A DNA stretch of 64,000 bases from Cafeteria roenbergensis (Eukaryota > Sar > Bigyra > Bicosoecida > Cafeteriaceae): the NCBI GenBank assembly GCA_008330645.1, contig VLTN01000014.1, forward strand, positions 248,001 to 312,000. The letters are read 5' to 3'. Below, piece after piece: positions 30,532-41,400 of the stretch. A model generated the notes under the pieces. The model saw only the letters and a program-made list of their open reading frames with translations. It was not told where the DNA came from and did not search any database. Each line of letters starts with the position of its first letter. Positions within the stretch are counted from its first letter, which is position 1. Both the position numbers and the translations under genes were made by a program.

Positions 30532-31034
30532 GAAGCGAGCTTGTTGAACGGCGTCCTTGCGCTCGCCGACCGTCTTGCGCGGCGCTGCGGGCTCGCCTTG
30601 CGCGGGGCGTGGCGGGTCAGCGCGGCTGCCCGCCTCGGCGCTCACCAAGGGGCGCGAGAGTGGCGCCGTGACACCGCTGCCCCCGAAGCAATGCGTGCGT
30701 CGTCCTCGGGGGGCGGCGGGTGTGTGTGTGCGCGTGTTCCTTGCGTGGAGACTGAGTGCGCTGGCGAGGGCGTGCCAACTAGAGTGCGCGCGCCACTGTT
30801 CGCCTCCGCCTCCCATTGTGCTTGGCCGCCGCGCCTGGCCACATCTGTGCCACGCGCACGCAAGCACGCCATTGCTCATGCAGTCCTAGCCGCTGGGCCC
30901 GCGCGCGAGCGGGTCGCGCAAATCAATCGCCACGGAGGCACGCAAGGCCTCGCTCGGCGGCCTCCCAGCGCAAGCCCAGACCCGGTGGCGGCTCTCCAGC
31001 GATGCTGGCAGGCCAAGCGAGCTCTCGCAGCAGC
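30532..31034. other. 503-bp convergent intergenic region
   Basis: This is the 3' flank of both the hydrolase and the succinate-CoA ligase gene. It contains a GTGTGTGTGTGCGCGTG microsatellite near 30720-30737. Rightward frames cross it but lack any domain. No RNA gene was seen. Confidence 0.5.
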
Positions 31035-31218
31035 TCAGGCCTCCTGGACAGCCTTGACGGCCTTGGCCGCAGCATCGTCGAGGTCGTCCGCGGTGATGAG
31101 AGCGACGCCAGAGTCGCGCAGGATCTGCTTGCCGGCCTCGACGTTGGTGCCCTCGAGGCGCACGACAAGGGGGACCTTGAGGCCGACCTCCTTGGCCGCG
31201 GCGACGATGCCCTCGGCA

Positions 31219-31255
<37 letters not shown>

Positions 31256-33090
31256 CGAGCAGGCCCTTGACGTTGGGGTCCGAGGTGATGAGGCGGAAGG
31301 CCGTGGCCACCTGGTCGGCGGTGGCACCGCCTCCCACGTCGAGGAAGTTGGCGGGGGAGCCGCCGTGCAGCTTGACAATGTCCATGGTGGCCATGGCAAG
31401 GCCAGCGCCGTTGACGAGGCAGCCGATGCTGCCGTCGAGGCCGATGTAGTTGAGGCCGGCCTTCTCGGCCTCCCAGTCGCGCGGGTCCTCCATGTGGATG
31501 TCGCGCATGGCGAAGATATCCTTCTGGCGGTACGCGGCGTTGTCGTCGAAGTTGAGCTTGGCGTCGACGGCGAAGACGTGGCGCTCCTCGCCGGCGCCCG
31601 GGATGGCGCCGATGGCGAGCGGGTTGATCTCCACCTGGGTGGCGTCGGAGCCGATGAAGAGGTCGTACAGGGCGCGGAACTGCTTGGCGGCCTTGGCCTT
31701 CATGTCGCCCTCGAAGCCGAGCTTGGCGGCCACAGCCTCGGACTGGGCCTCCAGCAGGCCGGTGGCGATGTCCACGGGCTCCTTGATGATGGCGGAGGGG
31801 TTCTTCTCGGCCACCTCCTCGATGTCCATGCCGCCCTCAGTGGACGCCACGATGACGGGGCCGCCGTACGCGCGGTCCATGAGGATGGCGAAGTAGTACT
31901 CGCTGTCGATGGTGATGCCCTCGTTGATGAGGATCTTGCTCACGAGCTGGCCCTCGGGGCCGGTCTGCTTGGTCACGAGGAAGCCGCCGATCATGCCCTC
32001 GGCCTTCTCGCTGGCGGTGGCGGCGTCGGTGCAGATGTGCACGCCGCCCTTGAAGCCGTTCGTGAAGGTGCCCTTGCCGCGGCCGCCGGCGTGGATCTGC
32101 GCCTTGACGATGAGCTCGGCGCCGGGGTCTGCGGCGATCAGCACATGGGGCGCGAAGCGGCAACTCGATGAGGGGGGGGGGGGTGGGGGGTGGATCGAGG
32201 AGCTCGCCGCCGGGCGATGCAGCGCAAGGGGCGAATGGTCTCGCCGCCGTGCCGTTTCCCCGCTCGGCCCTCCCTGCACCCGCTGTGGCGCGTGCGATGC
32301 GCTCACTCTCGCTCTTGAGCTTCTCCGACACAGCGCCGGCCGAAGCGGCGTCGTGGGCCACGTCGCCCTTCTGGACGCGCACGCCGTACTTCTCCATGAG
32401 CTCCTTGGACTGGTACTGCGGCCGACCGAAGCGCGCGAGCCGTCGTTCCACGGGTGCGGTGCAGCAGAGTGGCGGGCATGCGCAGTGCAGCGTCGGGAAC
32501 AAGGGCGCCCTCGGCGGATTGCGGCCCAGGCCCAGCCGGCGGGGCGAGGGGAGCGGGCGCGAGACGCTTGCGGCGGCGCGGCGACAGTCGGCAACGCGTC
32601 AGGATCCGCAGCGAGAGGACCTCGCCGGCGCTCCTGACCCGCAGCGCAAGGGCGGGCGGGCCAGCTCGCAGCCTTCGTACAAGGCAGCAACGGAAGACGG
32701 CCCGGGCGCGGCGCGACGCCGCTGCGAGGGGGGAGGCGCTGCGCTCACCTCGTGGAGGTTCAGGAACCGCTGGGCAGCGGAGCCGACAATGGCCGGGTTG
32801 GCGGCGACCTGCAGGAGGAGCAAGAGCGCGCATGGGGCCAGAGCAACAGGGAGTGGGCGGCCACCTGCGCGGCAAGGCGCAAGCCGACCGCGTGCGCGGC
32901 CAGGCCCGCGCAGGGCCTCCTCGCGCTGGCTCGGGGAGGCGCTCGAAGCGCGCGCAGCCGGTGCCGATTCCAGCCACCGCCTCTGCAGGAAGCGTCACAC
33001 GCGTGGCCCCGCCCGACTTACGGAGCGAGGTCCGGCTGCGGCTGCCGCGCGGGCAACGGCAGAGGAGGCGGCAGCAGCGCGGGCGAGCAT
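31035..33090 (-). CDS. succinate-CoA ligase beta subunit, mitochondrial, 4 exons
   Basis: Exons on the minus strand: 33090-33022, 32808-32749, 32415-32307, 32128-31035; total 443 residues. Donors are GTAAGT, GTGAGC and GTGAGC; acceptors are CAG. Exon 1 codes [20 protein letters not shown], an Arg/Ala presequence typical of mitochondrial import. The mature part opens [19 protein letters not shown], as in SucC/SUCLA2. An ATP-grasp fold follows: [13 protein letters not shown], the metal-site region [11 protein letters not shown], then the CoA-ligase domain with [28 protein letters not shown] and [13 protein letters not shown]. The enzyme converts succinyl-CoA to succinate in the TCA cycle, making ATP or GTP with the alpha subunit. 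Nucleotide specificity cannot be read here. All three introns lie in the first 240 coding bases. It shares a 182-bp divergent promoter with the desaturase. Confidence 0.95.
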
Positions 33091-33272
33091 GGCGGGCTCG
33101 AAAGGCTGGTGGGGACGAGTGCCCTTGCGTCGTGCGGCACCAGAGACTTCGCTGGGTCGGCGAGCTGGCAAGTTGCGGCTAACTCTGCGCAGATTCGTCG
33201 CGAGCAGAGGCGCAGAAGAGAGAGTGCGCAGCAATCGAAGCGCACCTTTGGCTCAAGGGAGGGCTCAGGACA
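33091..33272. promoter_or_regulatory. divergent promoter of succinate-CoA ligase and desaturase genes
   Basis: The 182 bp between two head-to-head start codons must carry both promoters. No recognisable TATA or initiator was seen. Confidence 0.5.
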
Positions 33273-35245
33273 ATGGGACGCGGCCGAGACAGCGCTACCA
33301 GCCGCAAGGCGCAGGGGCCCACCTTCCTCTCGCGGGAGGAGGTGGCAAAGCACAACACCATGGGCGACGCTTGGGTAATCGTGGACGGCCGCGTGAGTTC
33401 CACCCGATGGGCATGGCAAACGAGGTCCTCGCCCCTCGCGGGCCGCCCCCGAGCGAGCAAGCGGACCAGCCCAAGGTCGTCGCTTCTGGACATCGGGGCG
33501 ACCACGGGGCGGGGGGGCGCAGCTGGGCGCATGCGCGCCCCGCGGGGCGCGCGCTGACGAACGCGCTGCCAGTGGTGCAGCTGCCCCGTCAAATTGCGCT
33601 CAGGCCGAGCCCGGCCGGCGGCCCCCCCCGCGGCGCGCCGCCCCAGACCGAGCCGCGCTTCGCCCCAGTGTGTTGACCCCGCCGCCATACCGCAGGTTAT
33701 CGACGTGTCCGACTGGGCTGAGCACCCGGGAGGGCGCGTCGTCTTCACCGTTGCCGGCCAGGATGCCACCGACGTCTTCCGCGGGTTCCACAGCCCCGCC
33801 GCGTGGGAGCACCTGGCCACCCGCCAGATCGGCACCGTCGCGCCAGTCGAGCCCTCCGCGTTTGACAAGGAGGTGCTCGAGCTCCGCAAGGAGTTCCGCA
33901 AGAACGGCTGGTTCAACGCCAGGTGAGGCTCGGCTCCGGAAAGTGCACCCACGCGGTCGCTGCCTGCCAGCCCGGAGGCTCCGCTGCGCCTTTGCGCCAG
34001 CTGGCGCGGACGCATTGGCGAGGGATGCCTGCAGCGGTGGCTGCAGCCCGCGAGCGCGCAAAGTTGCCCACGAGCTAGCCCCGCGCTGCAGCCAGTTGCA
34101 CATTCTCAGTCCGGCTGCGCTTGAGCCCGCCTCCCTCGCTGCGTCCGACACGGTGCTCCTGGCGCCCCGCTCCGTGTGCTCCTGTGATCCGCAGCCCCTT
34201 CTACTACACCTACAAGACCGCTGAGGTCCTCGGCATCGCGGCTGCTGGCGTATTCGTGCTGCACTCGTTCCCCCACAACTGGTTCGCCGTCATTGGGGCT
34301 GCGTTGCTGCTCGCCACCGCGTGGCAGCAGGCAGGCTGGCTGTCGCACGACTTCATGCACCACCAGGTGTTCGAGAACCGCCTTGGCGGTGACATCATGG
34401 GCCTCTTCCTTGGCAACTTCATCCAGGGCTTCAGCGTCGACTGGTGGAAGAACAAGCACAACACCCACCACAGCATCCCCAACCTGCACGAGTCCGAGGA
34501 CGACCTCCATGATGGCGATCCGGACATCGACACGCTCCCGTTCCTTGCGTGGAGCACCACCATGGCCGACAAGGCGCGCCGGGACCCCTCTGGCTGGTCC
34601 GCCTTCTTCGTGCGCAACCAGCAGATGATCTTCTTCCCCCTGCTCTCCTTCGCTCGCCTCACCTGGGCGCAGCAGTCCATTGCGTACGCCCTTGCACCTC
34701 TGCTCCCCGAGACCGCCCGCGGCGGCGCATGGGGTGGCGGCCGCGTTGCGCCCTCGCTTCGCTACCCCGTCGCCGAGCTCGTCGGCCTCGCGGCTCACTA
34801 CACCGTCCTCCTGGTCCTCGCTTACTTGTACATGACCCCGATCCAGGCAATCGCTTACTTCCTCACCGCCCAGATGGTCTGTGGCCTGATGCTGGCCGTC
34901 AGCTTCGTCGTCGGCCACAACGGAATGGAGTGCTTCGACAAGGCCGACAAGCCCGGGTTCTTTGAACTCCAGCTCCGCGCAACGCGCAACGTCACCGACG
35001 ACTGCATTGGCTTCGCCGGCTGGTTCACCGGAGGGCTGCACCTGCAGGTCGAGCACCACTTGTTCCCCACCATGCCCCGCCACCACCTCGCCAAGGCGGC
35101 GCCCATCGTGGAGGCCCTGTGCAAGAAGCACGGCGTGCGCTACCACTCCCAGCCCCTGCTCGTTGGCGTGTGGGAGGTGCTCGAGTGCCTCGACGTGATG
35201 GCCCAGCCGGTCATCCGCGCCCTCCACGAGTTCCCGGCCATGTGA
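33273..35245 (+). CDS. cytochrome-b5 front-end fatty-acid desaturase, 3 exons
   Basis: Exons 33273-33392, 33696-33922 and 34195-35245 code for 465 residues. Introns of 303 and 272 nt have GTGAGT and GTGAGG donors and CGCAG acceptors, with phases consistent (0 and 2). The N-terminal cytochrome b5 domain spans the first junction: FLSREEVAKHN, then VIDVSDWAEHPGG with haem-ligand H50, and a second haem-side segment FRGFHSPAAWEHL. The desaturase part has three His boxes: HDFMHH (167-172), HNTHHS (204-209) and QVEHH (400-404). The Gln in the last box is the mark of front-end (delta-4/5/6/8) desaturases. Several hydrophobic spans place it in the ER membrane, where it would insert a double bond near the carboxyl end of polyunsaturated chains. 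Regiospecificity cannot be read from the motifs. Confidence 0.95.
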
Positions 35246-35498
35246 GAGCAGCCGTGAACGCACCCCCGAACCGCTCAATCGGGACTGCCCCAGGCCACGT
35301 GCCCAGAGCCCGTTGGCAGTGAGTGATCAACAGCCCAGCTGCCAGCGTCCCTTCCCAATCGGCCAAGCCAAGCCCATTCCGTTGCAACGCTGCGAGACAG
35401 CAGTCATGACCAGCCATAGACGCGAGCAAACGTGTGCGGGGGCGAAATCGCGTGCATGTCCCTCATCACACAACACCAAGCTTCAAGCAATGCAGCGC

Positions 35499-38400
35499 CT
35501 ACATGACTGAGCACTCGGCCTCATTCCCGCAACACTGCGCGCGGCAGGGGTTGCGATTGGCATCCCCAACAACAAAGTTCAAGTCCTCGACGGACGAAGG
35601 CTTTCGCTCAGCCGCGGCCTTTGGAGCAGCTGCAAGCGCCGACGCGCCAGTCGAAGGCGCCTCGGGGTCCTGGTCTGCGTCCTTGGCATTCTTGGATGCA
35701 GCCTTGGCATCATCAGGCTTGGGGCAGTCACCGGCAGGTTCGGCCTCAGGCTCGGCAGCCCCTGGTAGCGTTTTTGCATGCTGAGGCAAGGCCTTGGAAT
35801 CCTCGGCTGGGGCCCGGGGATCCTGAGCCTTGGGCCTGGCTGGCTGGGCGCAACCCGAAGAGAGATCCGACTCGGCGGACGGGCAGCCCCCTGCAAGCGC
35901 TGCCTGCTTCCCAGCACTACCGGCCTTCTCTCGCTCGGCAAGAACGCGGGCCAGGTTGAATAGCGACAGTTTCCCGCGAGGGGCGCCCGGGTAACTTGCA
36001 CCCACCTGCGTGTCCGCCTGGTGAGCCAAATCTCCAGGCCGCGGGCCCAGGGACTCAGCTGCCGCTGGCGCTGGCGACGCCGGTGGGGGAGGCTTGCTTG
36101 CCTCCTTGAGCCGTTCCTGAACAGGGCGCGAACCAGGTGGGACTGCAGCCCCACCCAGAGACATAGGGGGGCGCTTGCCAGTGACACCCGCCGAGGCTGG
36201 GGCACTGTTGGCTGGCGGAGCGGCGCCGGCCTGGCCACCTGCTGCGTATGCTTCGGAGGCAGCCTTGGCATCTGCGGCAACTCGGAGCGCCGCCTGAGCA
36301 GCCGCCTTTGCCTCGAGGGCCGCCTCGGTGGCTGCCTTGGTGGCTGCGGCTGTTGCGGCTGCCTGCGCGTCGGCTGCAGCCTTGGCGGCAGCCTGTGCCT
36401 CAGATGCGGCCTTGGCGTCGGCGGCAGCCTTGGCCTCTGCAGACGCCTCAGCAGCTGCCTTGCTCGCAGCAGCCTGCGCCTCCGTGGCTGCCTTGGCGTC
36501 CGCAGCAGCCTTAGTCGCCGCCTGAGCAGCTGCCTGAGCGTCGGCAGTTGCCTTTGCGGCAGCCTTGGTTGCTTCGATGAAAGCCGCAGCTTGGGCATCA
36601 GCGGCAGCCTTGGCCGCAGCCTGCGCTTCCGCTGCAGCCTTGGCGTCAGCAGCTGCCTTGGCCTCCGCGATTGACTGTTCTGCAGCCTTGGCGGCAGCCT
36701 CCTGCGCTTCTGTGGCCGCCCTGGCATCCGAAGCAGCTTTGGTAGCGGCTGCCGTTGCCGCTTGAGCGTCGGCAGCAGCTTTCGTCGCAGCAGCGGTCGC
36801 GGCAGCAGCAACCGCAGCTTGCGCAACGGCAGCTGCCTTGGCTTGCTCGGCTGCCTGGGCGTCCGACGCGGCTTGCGCTTCTGATGCGGTCTTCGCCTCC
36901 TGAGCGACCTCGGAAACGTCAGCAGCCTCGGTATCCTTGACACTCGCTGGGCGAGGGGCCTGATCACCGTTGCCGTCCTCCTCCGCTCCGTCCAAACCCA
37001 CCGCAGCCCCTCCGACTGCGCCCAGAGTCACGCCACCCCTCGCCACGCCTGCAGCCGAAGCAGCGACCTCCCCTGCGTCGCCGCCCCGTGCCGCTGCTGG
37101 TGCCTGGTCGGCAAGCGCTGCTGTGACAGCAACACTCCCGGCTGCGGAGCCAATGGGAGCATCGCGCAGCGCGGATTCGGCACCAGCAGGCTCTGCCGTT
37201 TGGTCCCCGGAACCCGCCACGGGCTGCTTGCCCGCGTGTCCGAGGTGAAAGCGAGGCAGTGCAGCTGCTGGGGAGCCGACGGAGGGCTTATCTGCAGCAT
37301 GCTCGACGTCAGCCGTGCCCTGCTTGCCGGAGTCCCCGTGGGGCAACCGCGGAAGTCGCATGCGAACGCCTCCGTCTGCTGCTGTTGATGGCTCGGCTGA
37401 CGCAGCAGGGCTTGCGCCATTTTGATCTTGCTTGGCGGGGATACCAGGCGCAGGGATCGCCTGGCTCCCGAGCCGAGGAATGCGCATCCGAACGGGAGTC
37501 GAAGCATCAGCGATAGGATTCGGGACGTCGCTCGTGGGCGGCGACGAAGCAACGCCGTCTCCTGGCACTGCAACGGCCGTTGCGGGCTCCCCTCGAGCGT
37601 CAACATCCGAGGCACCAGCAGCGGGCACCTTCTGGTCGTCGGCGGCGGCAACAGCAGCGGGCGCCTCCTGGTCATCGTCAGCGGCAGCAGCAGCGGGCGC
37701 CTCCTCCTCGCCGTGGGTGACAGCAACACCGGGCGCCTCCTTGTCGTCGGCGGCGGCAGCAGCAGCGGGCGCCTCCTCCTCGCCGTGGGTGACAGCAACA
37801 CCGGGCGCCTCCTTGTCGTCGGCGGCGGCAGCAGCAGCGGGCGCCTCCTCCTCGCCGTGGGTGACAGCAACACCGGGCGCCTCCTTGTCGTCGGCGGCGG
37901 CAGCAGCAGCGGGCGCCTCCTCCTCGCCGTGGGTGACAGCAACACCGGGCGCCTCCTTGTCGTCGGCGGCGGCAGCAGCAGCGGGCGCCTCCTCCTCGCC
38001 GTGGGTGACAGCAACACCGGGCGCCTCCTTGTCGTCGGCGGCGGCAGCAGCAGCGGGCGCCTCCTCCTCGCCGTGGGTGACAGCAACACCGGGCGCCTCC
38101 TTGTCGTCGGCGGCGGCAGCAGCAGCGGGCGCCTCCTCCTCGCCGTGGGTGACAGCAACACCGGGCGCCTCCTTGTCGTCGGCGGCGGCAGCAGCAGCGG
38201 GCGCCTCCTCCTCGCCGTGGGTGACAGCAACACCGGGCGCCTCCTTGTCGTCGGCGGCGGCAGCAGCAGCGGGCGCCTCCTCCTCGCCGTGGGTGACAGC
38301 AACACCGGGCGCCTCCTTGTCGTCGGCGGCGGCAGCAGCAGCGGGCGCCTCCTCCTCGCCGTGGGTGACAGCAACACCGGGCGCCTCCTTGTCGTCGGCA

Positions 38401-41400
38401 GCGGCAGCAGCAGCGGGCGCCTCCTCCTCGTCATGGGTGACAGCAACACCGGGCGCCTCCTGGTCGTCGGCGGCGGCAGCAGCAGCGGGCGCCTCCTCCT
38501 CGCCGTGGGTGACAGCAACACCGGGCGCCTCCTTGTCGTCGGCGGCGGCAGCAGCACCGGGCGCCTCCTCCTCGCCGTGGGTGACAGCAACACCGGGCGC
38601 CTCCTTGTCGTCGGCGGCGGCAGCAGCAGCGGGCGCCTCCTCCTCGCCGTGGGTGACAGCAACACCGGGCGCCTCCTTGTCGTCGGCGGCGGCAGCAGCA
38701 GCGGGCGCCTCCTCCTCGCCGTGGGTGACAGCAACACCGGGCGCCTCCTGGTCATCGTCAGCGGCAGCAGCAGCGGGCGCCTCCTCCTCGCCGTGGGTGA
38801 CAGCAACACCGGGCGCCTCCTTGTCGTCGGCGGCGGCAGCAGCAGCGGGCGCCTCCTCCTCGCCGTGGGTGACAGCAACACCGGGCGCCTCCTGGTCATC
38901 GTCAGCGGCAGCAGCAGCGGGCGCCTCCTCCTCGCCGTGGGTGACAGCAACACCGGGCGCCTCCTTGTCGTCGGCGGCGGCAGCAGCAGCGGGCGCCTCC
39001 TCCTCGCCGTGGGTGACAGCAACACCGGGCGCCTCCTTGTCGTCGGCGGCGGCAGCAGCAGCGGGCGCCTCCTCCTCGCCGTGGGTGACAGCAACACCGG
39101 GCGCCTCCTTGTCGTCGGCGGCGGCAGCAGCAGCGGGCGCCTCCTCCTCGCCGTGGGTGACAGCAACACCGGGCGCCTCCTTGTCGTCGGCGGCGGCAGC
39201 AGCAGCGGGCGCCTCCTCCTCGCCGTGGGTGACAGCAACACCGGGCGCCTCCTTGTCGTCGGCGGCGGCAGCAGCAGCGGGCGCCTCCTCCTCGCCGTGG
39301 GTGACAGCAACACCGGGCGCCTCCTTGTCGTCGGCGGCGGCAGCAGCAGCGGGCGCCTCCTCCTCGCCGTGGGTGACAGCAACACCGGGCGCCTCCTTGT
39401 CGTCGGCGGCGGCAGCAGCAGCGGGCGCCTCCTCCTCGCCGTGGGTGACAGCAACACCGGGCGCCTCCTTGTCGTCGGCGGCGGCAGCAGCAGCAGGGCG
39501 CCTCCTCCTCGCCGTGGGTGACAGCAACACCGGGCGCCTCCTTGTCGTCGGCGGCGGCAGCAGCAGCGGGCGCCTCCTCCTCGCCGTGGGTGACAGCAAC
39601 ACCGGGCGCCTCCTTGTCGTCGGCAGCGGCAGCAGCAGCGGGCGCCTCCTCCTCGCCGTGGGTGACAGCAACACCGGGCGCCTCCTTGTCGTCGGCGGCG
39701 GCAGCAGCAGCGGGCGCCTCCTCCTCGCCGTGGGTGACAGCAACACCGGGCGCCTCATTGTCGTCGGCGGCGGCAGCAGCACCGGGCGCCTCCTCCTCGC
39801 CGTGGGTGACGGCAACACCGGGCGCCTCCTTGTCGTCGGCGGCGGCAGCAGCAGCGGGCGCCTCCTCCTCGCCGTGGGTGCCAGCAACACCGGCCGCCTC
39901 CTTGTCGTCGGCGGCGGCAGCAGCAGCGGGCGCCTCCTCCTCGCCGTGGGTGACAGCAACACCGGGCGCCTCCTTGTGGTCGGCAGCGGCAGCAGCAGCG
40001 GGCGCCTCCTCCTCGCCGTGGGTGACAGCAACACCGGGCGCCTCCTTGTCGTCGGCGGCGGCAGCAGCAGCGGGCGCCTCCTCCTCGCCGTGGGTGACAG
40101 CAACACCGGGCGCCTCCTTGTCGTCGGCGGCGGCAGCAGCAGCGGGCGCCTCCTTGTCGTCGGCGGCGGCAGCAGCAGCGGGCGCCTCCGTGTCGTCGGC
40201 GGCGGCAGCAGCACCGGGCGCCTCCTTGTCGTCGGCGGCGGCAGCAGCAGCGGGCGCCTCCTCCTCGCCGTGGGTGACAGCAACACCGGGCGCCTCCTTG
40301 TCGTCGGCGGCGGCAGCAGCAGCGGGCGCCTCCTCCTCGCCGTGGGTGACAGCAACACCGGGCGCCTCCTTGTCGTCGGCGGCGGCAGCAGCAGCGGGCG
40401 CCTCCTCCTCGCCGTGGGTGACAGCAACACCGGGCGCCTCCTTGTCGTCGGCGGCGGCAGCAGCAGCGGGCGCCTCCTTGTCGTCGGCGGCGGCAGCAGC
40501 AGCGGGCGCCTCCTCCTCGCCGTGGGTGACAGCAACACCGGGCGCCTCCTTGTCGTCGGCGGCGGCAGCAGCAGCGGGCGCCTCCTCCTCGCCGTGGGTG
40601 ACAGCAACACCGGGCGCCTCCTTGTCGTCGGCGGCGGCAGCAGCAGCGGGCGCCTCCTCCTCGCCGTGGGTGACAGCAACACCGGGCGCCTCCTTGTCGT
40701 CGGCGGCGGCAGCAGCAGCGGGCGCCTCCTCCTCGCCGTGGGTGACAGCAACACCGGGCGCCTCCTGGTCGTCGGCGGCGGCAGCAGCAGCGGGCGCCTC
40801 CTCCTCGCCGTGGGTGACAGCAACACCGGGCGCCTCCTTGTCGTCGGCGGCGGCAGCAGCAGCGGGCGCCTCCTCCTCGCCGTGGGTGACAGCAACACCG
40901 GGCGCCTCCTTGTCGTCGGCGGCGGCAGCAGCAGCGGGCGCCTCCTCCTCGCCGTGGGTGACAGCAACACTGGGCGCCTCCTTGTCGTCGGCGGCGGCAG
41001 CAGCACCGGGCGCCTCCTTGTCGTCGGCGGCGGCAGCAGCAGCGGGCGCCTCCTCCTCGCCGTGGGTGACAGCAACACCGGGCGCCTCCTTGTCGTCGGC
41101 GGCGGCAGCAGCAGCGGGCGCCTCCTCCTCGCCGTGGGTGACAGCAACACTGGGCGCCTCCTGGTCGTCGGCGGCGGCAGCAGCAGCGGGCGCCTCCTCC
41201 TCGCCGTGGGTGACAGCAACACCGGGCGCCTCCTTGTCGTCGGCGGCGGCAGCAGCAGCGGGCGCCTCCTCCTCGCCGTGGGTGACAGCAACACCGGGCG
41301 CCTCCTTGTCGTCGGCGGCGTCATCAGCAGCGGGCGCCTCCTCCTCGCTATTGGTGACAGCAGCTGTATACGCCTCCTCCTCGCCATGGGCGGCACCAAC

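Noticed and set aside
30816-32171. 451-codon rightward frame opposite the succinate-CoA ligase
   Set aside because: It is an antisense shadow of a strongly conserved enzyme.
34106-35278. 390-codon leftward frame opposite the desaturase
   Set aside because: It is the antisense of the His-box coding strand. GC-rich codon use leaves the complement open; there is no domain of its own.
37028-39457. Leftward Arg/Leu/Pro repeat frame inside the array
   Set aside because: This is another frame of the same repeat with no independent start or domain.
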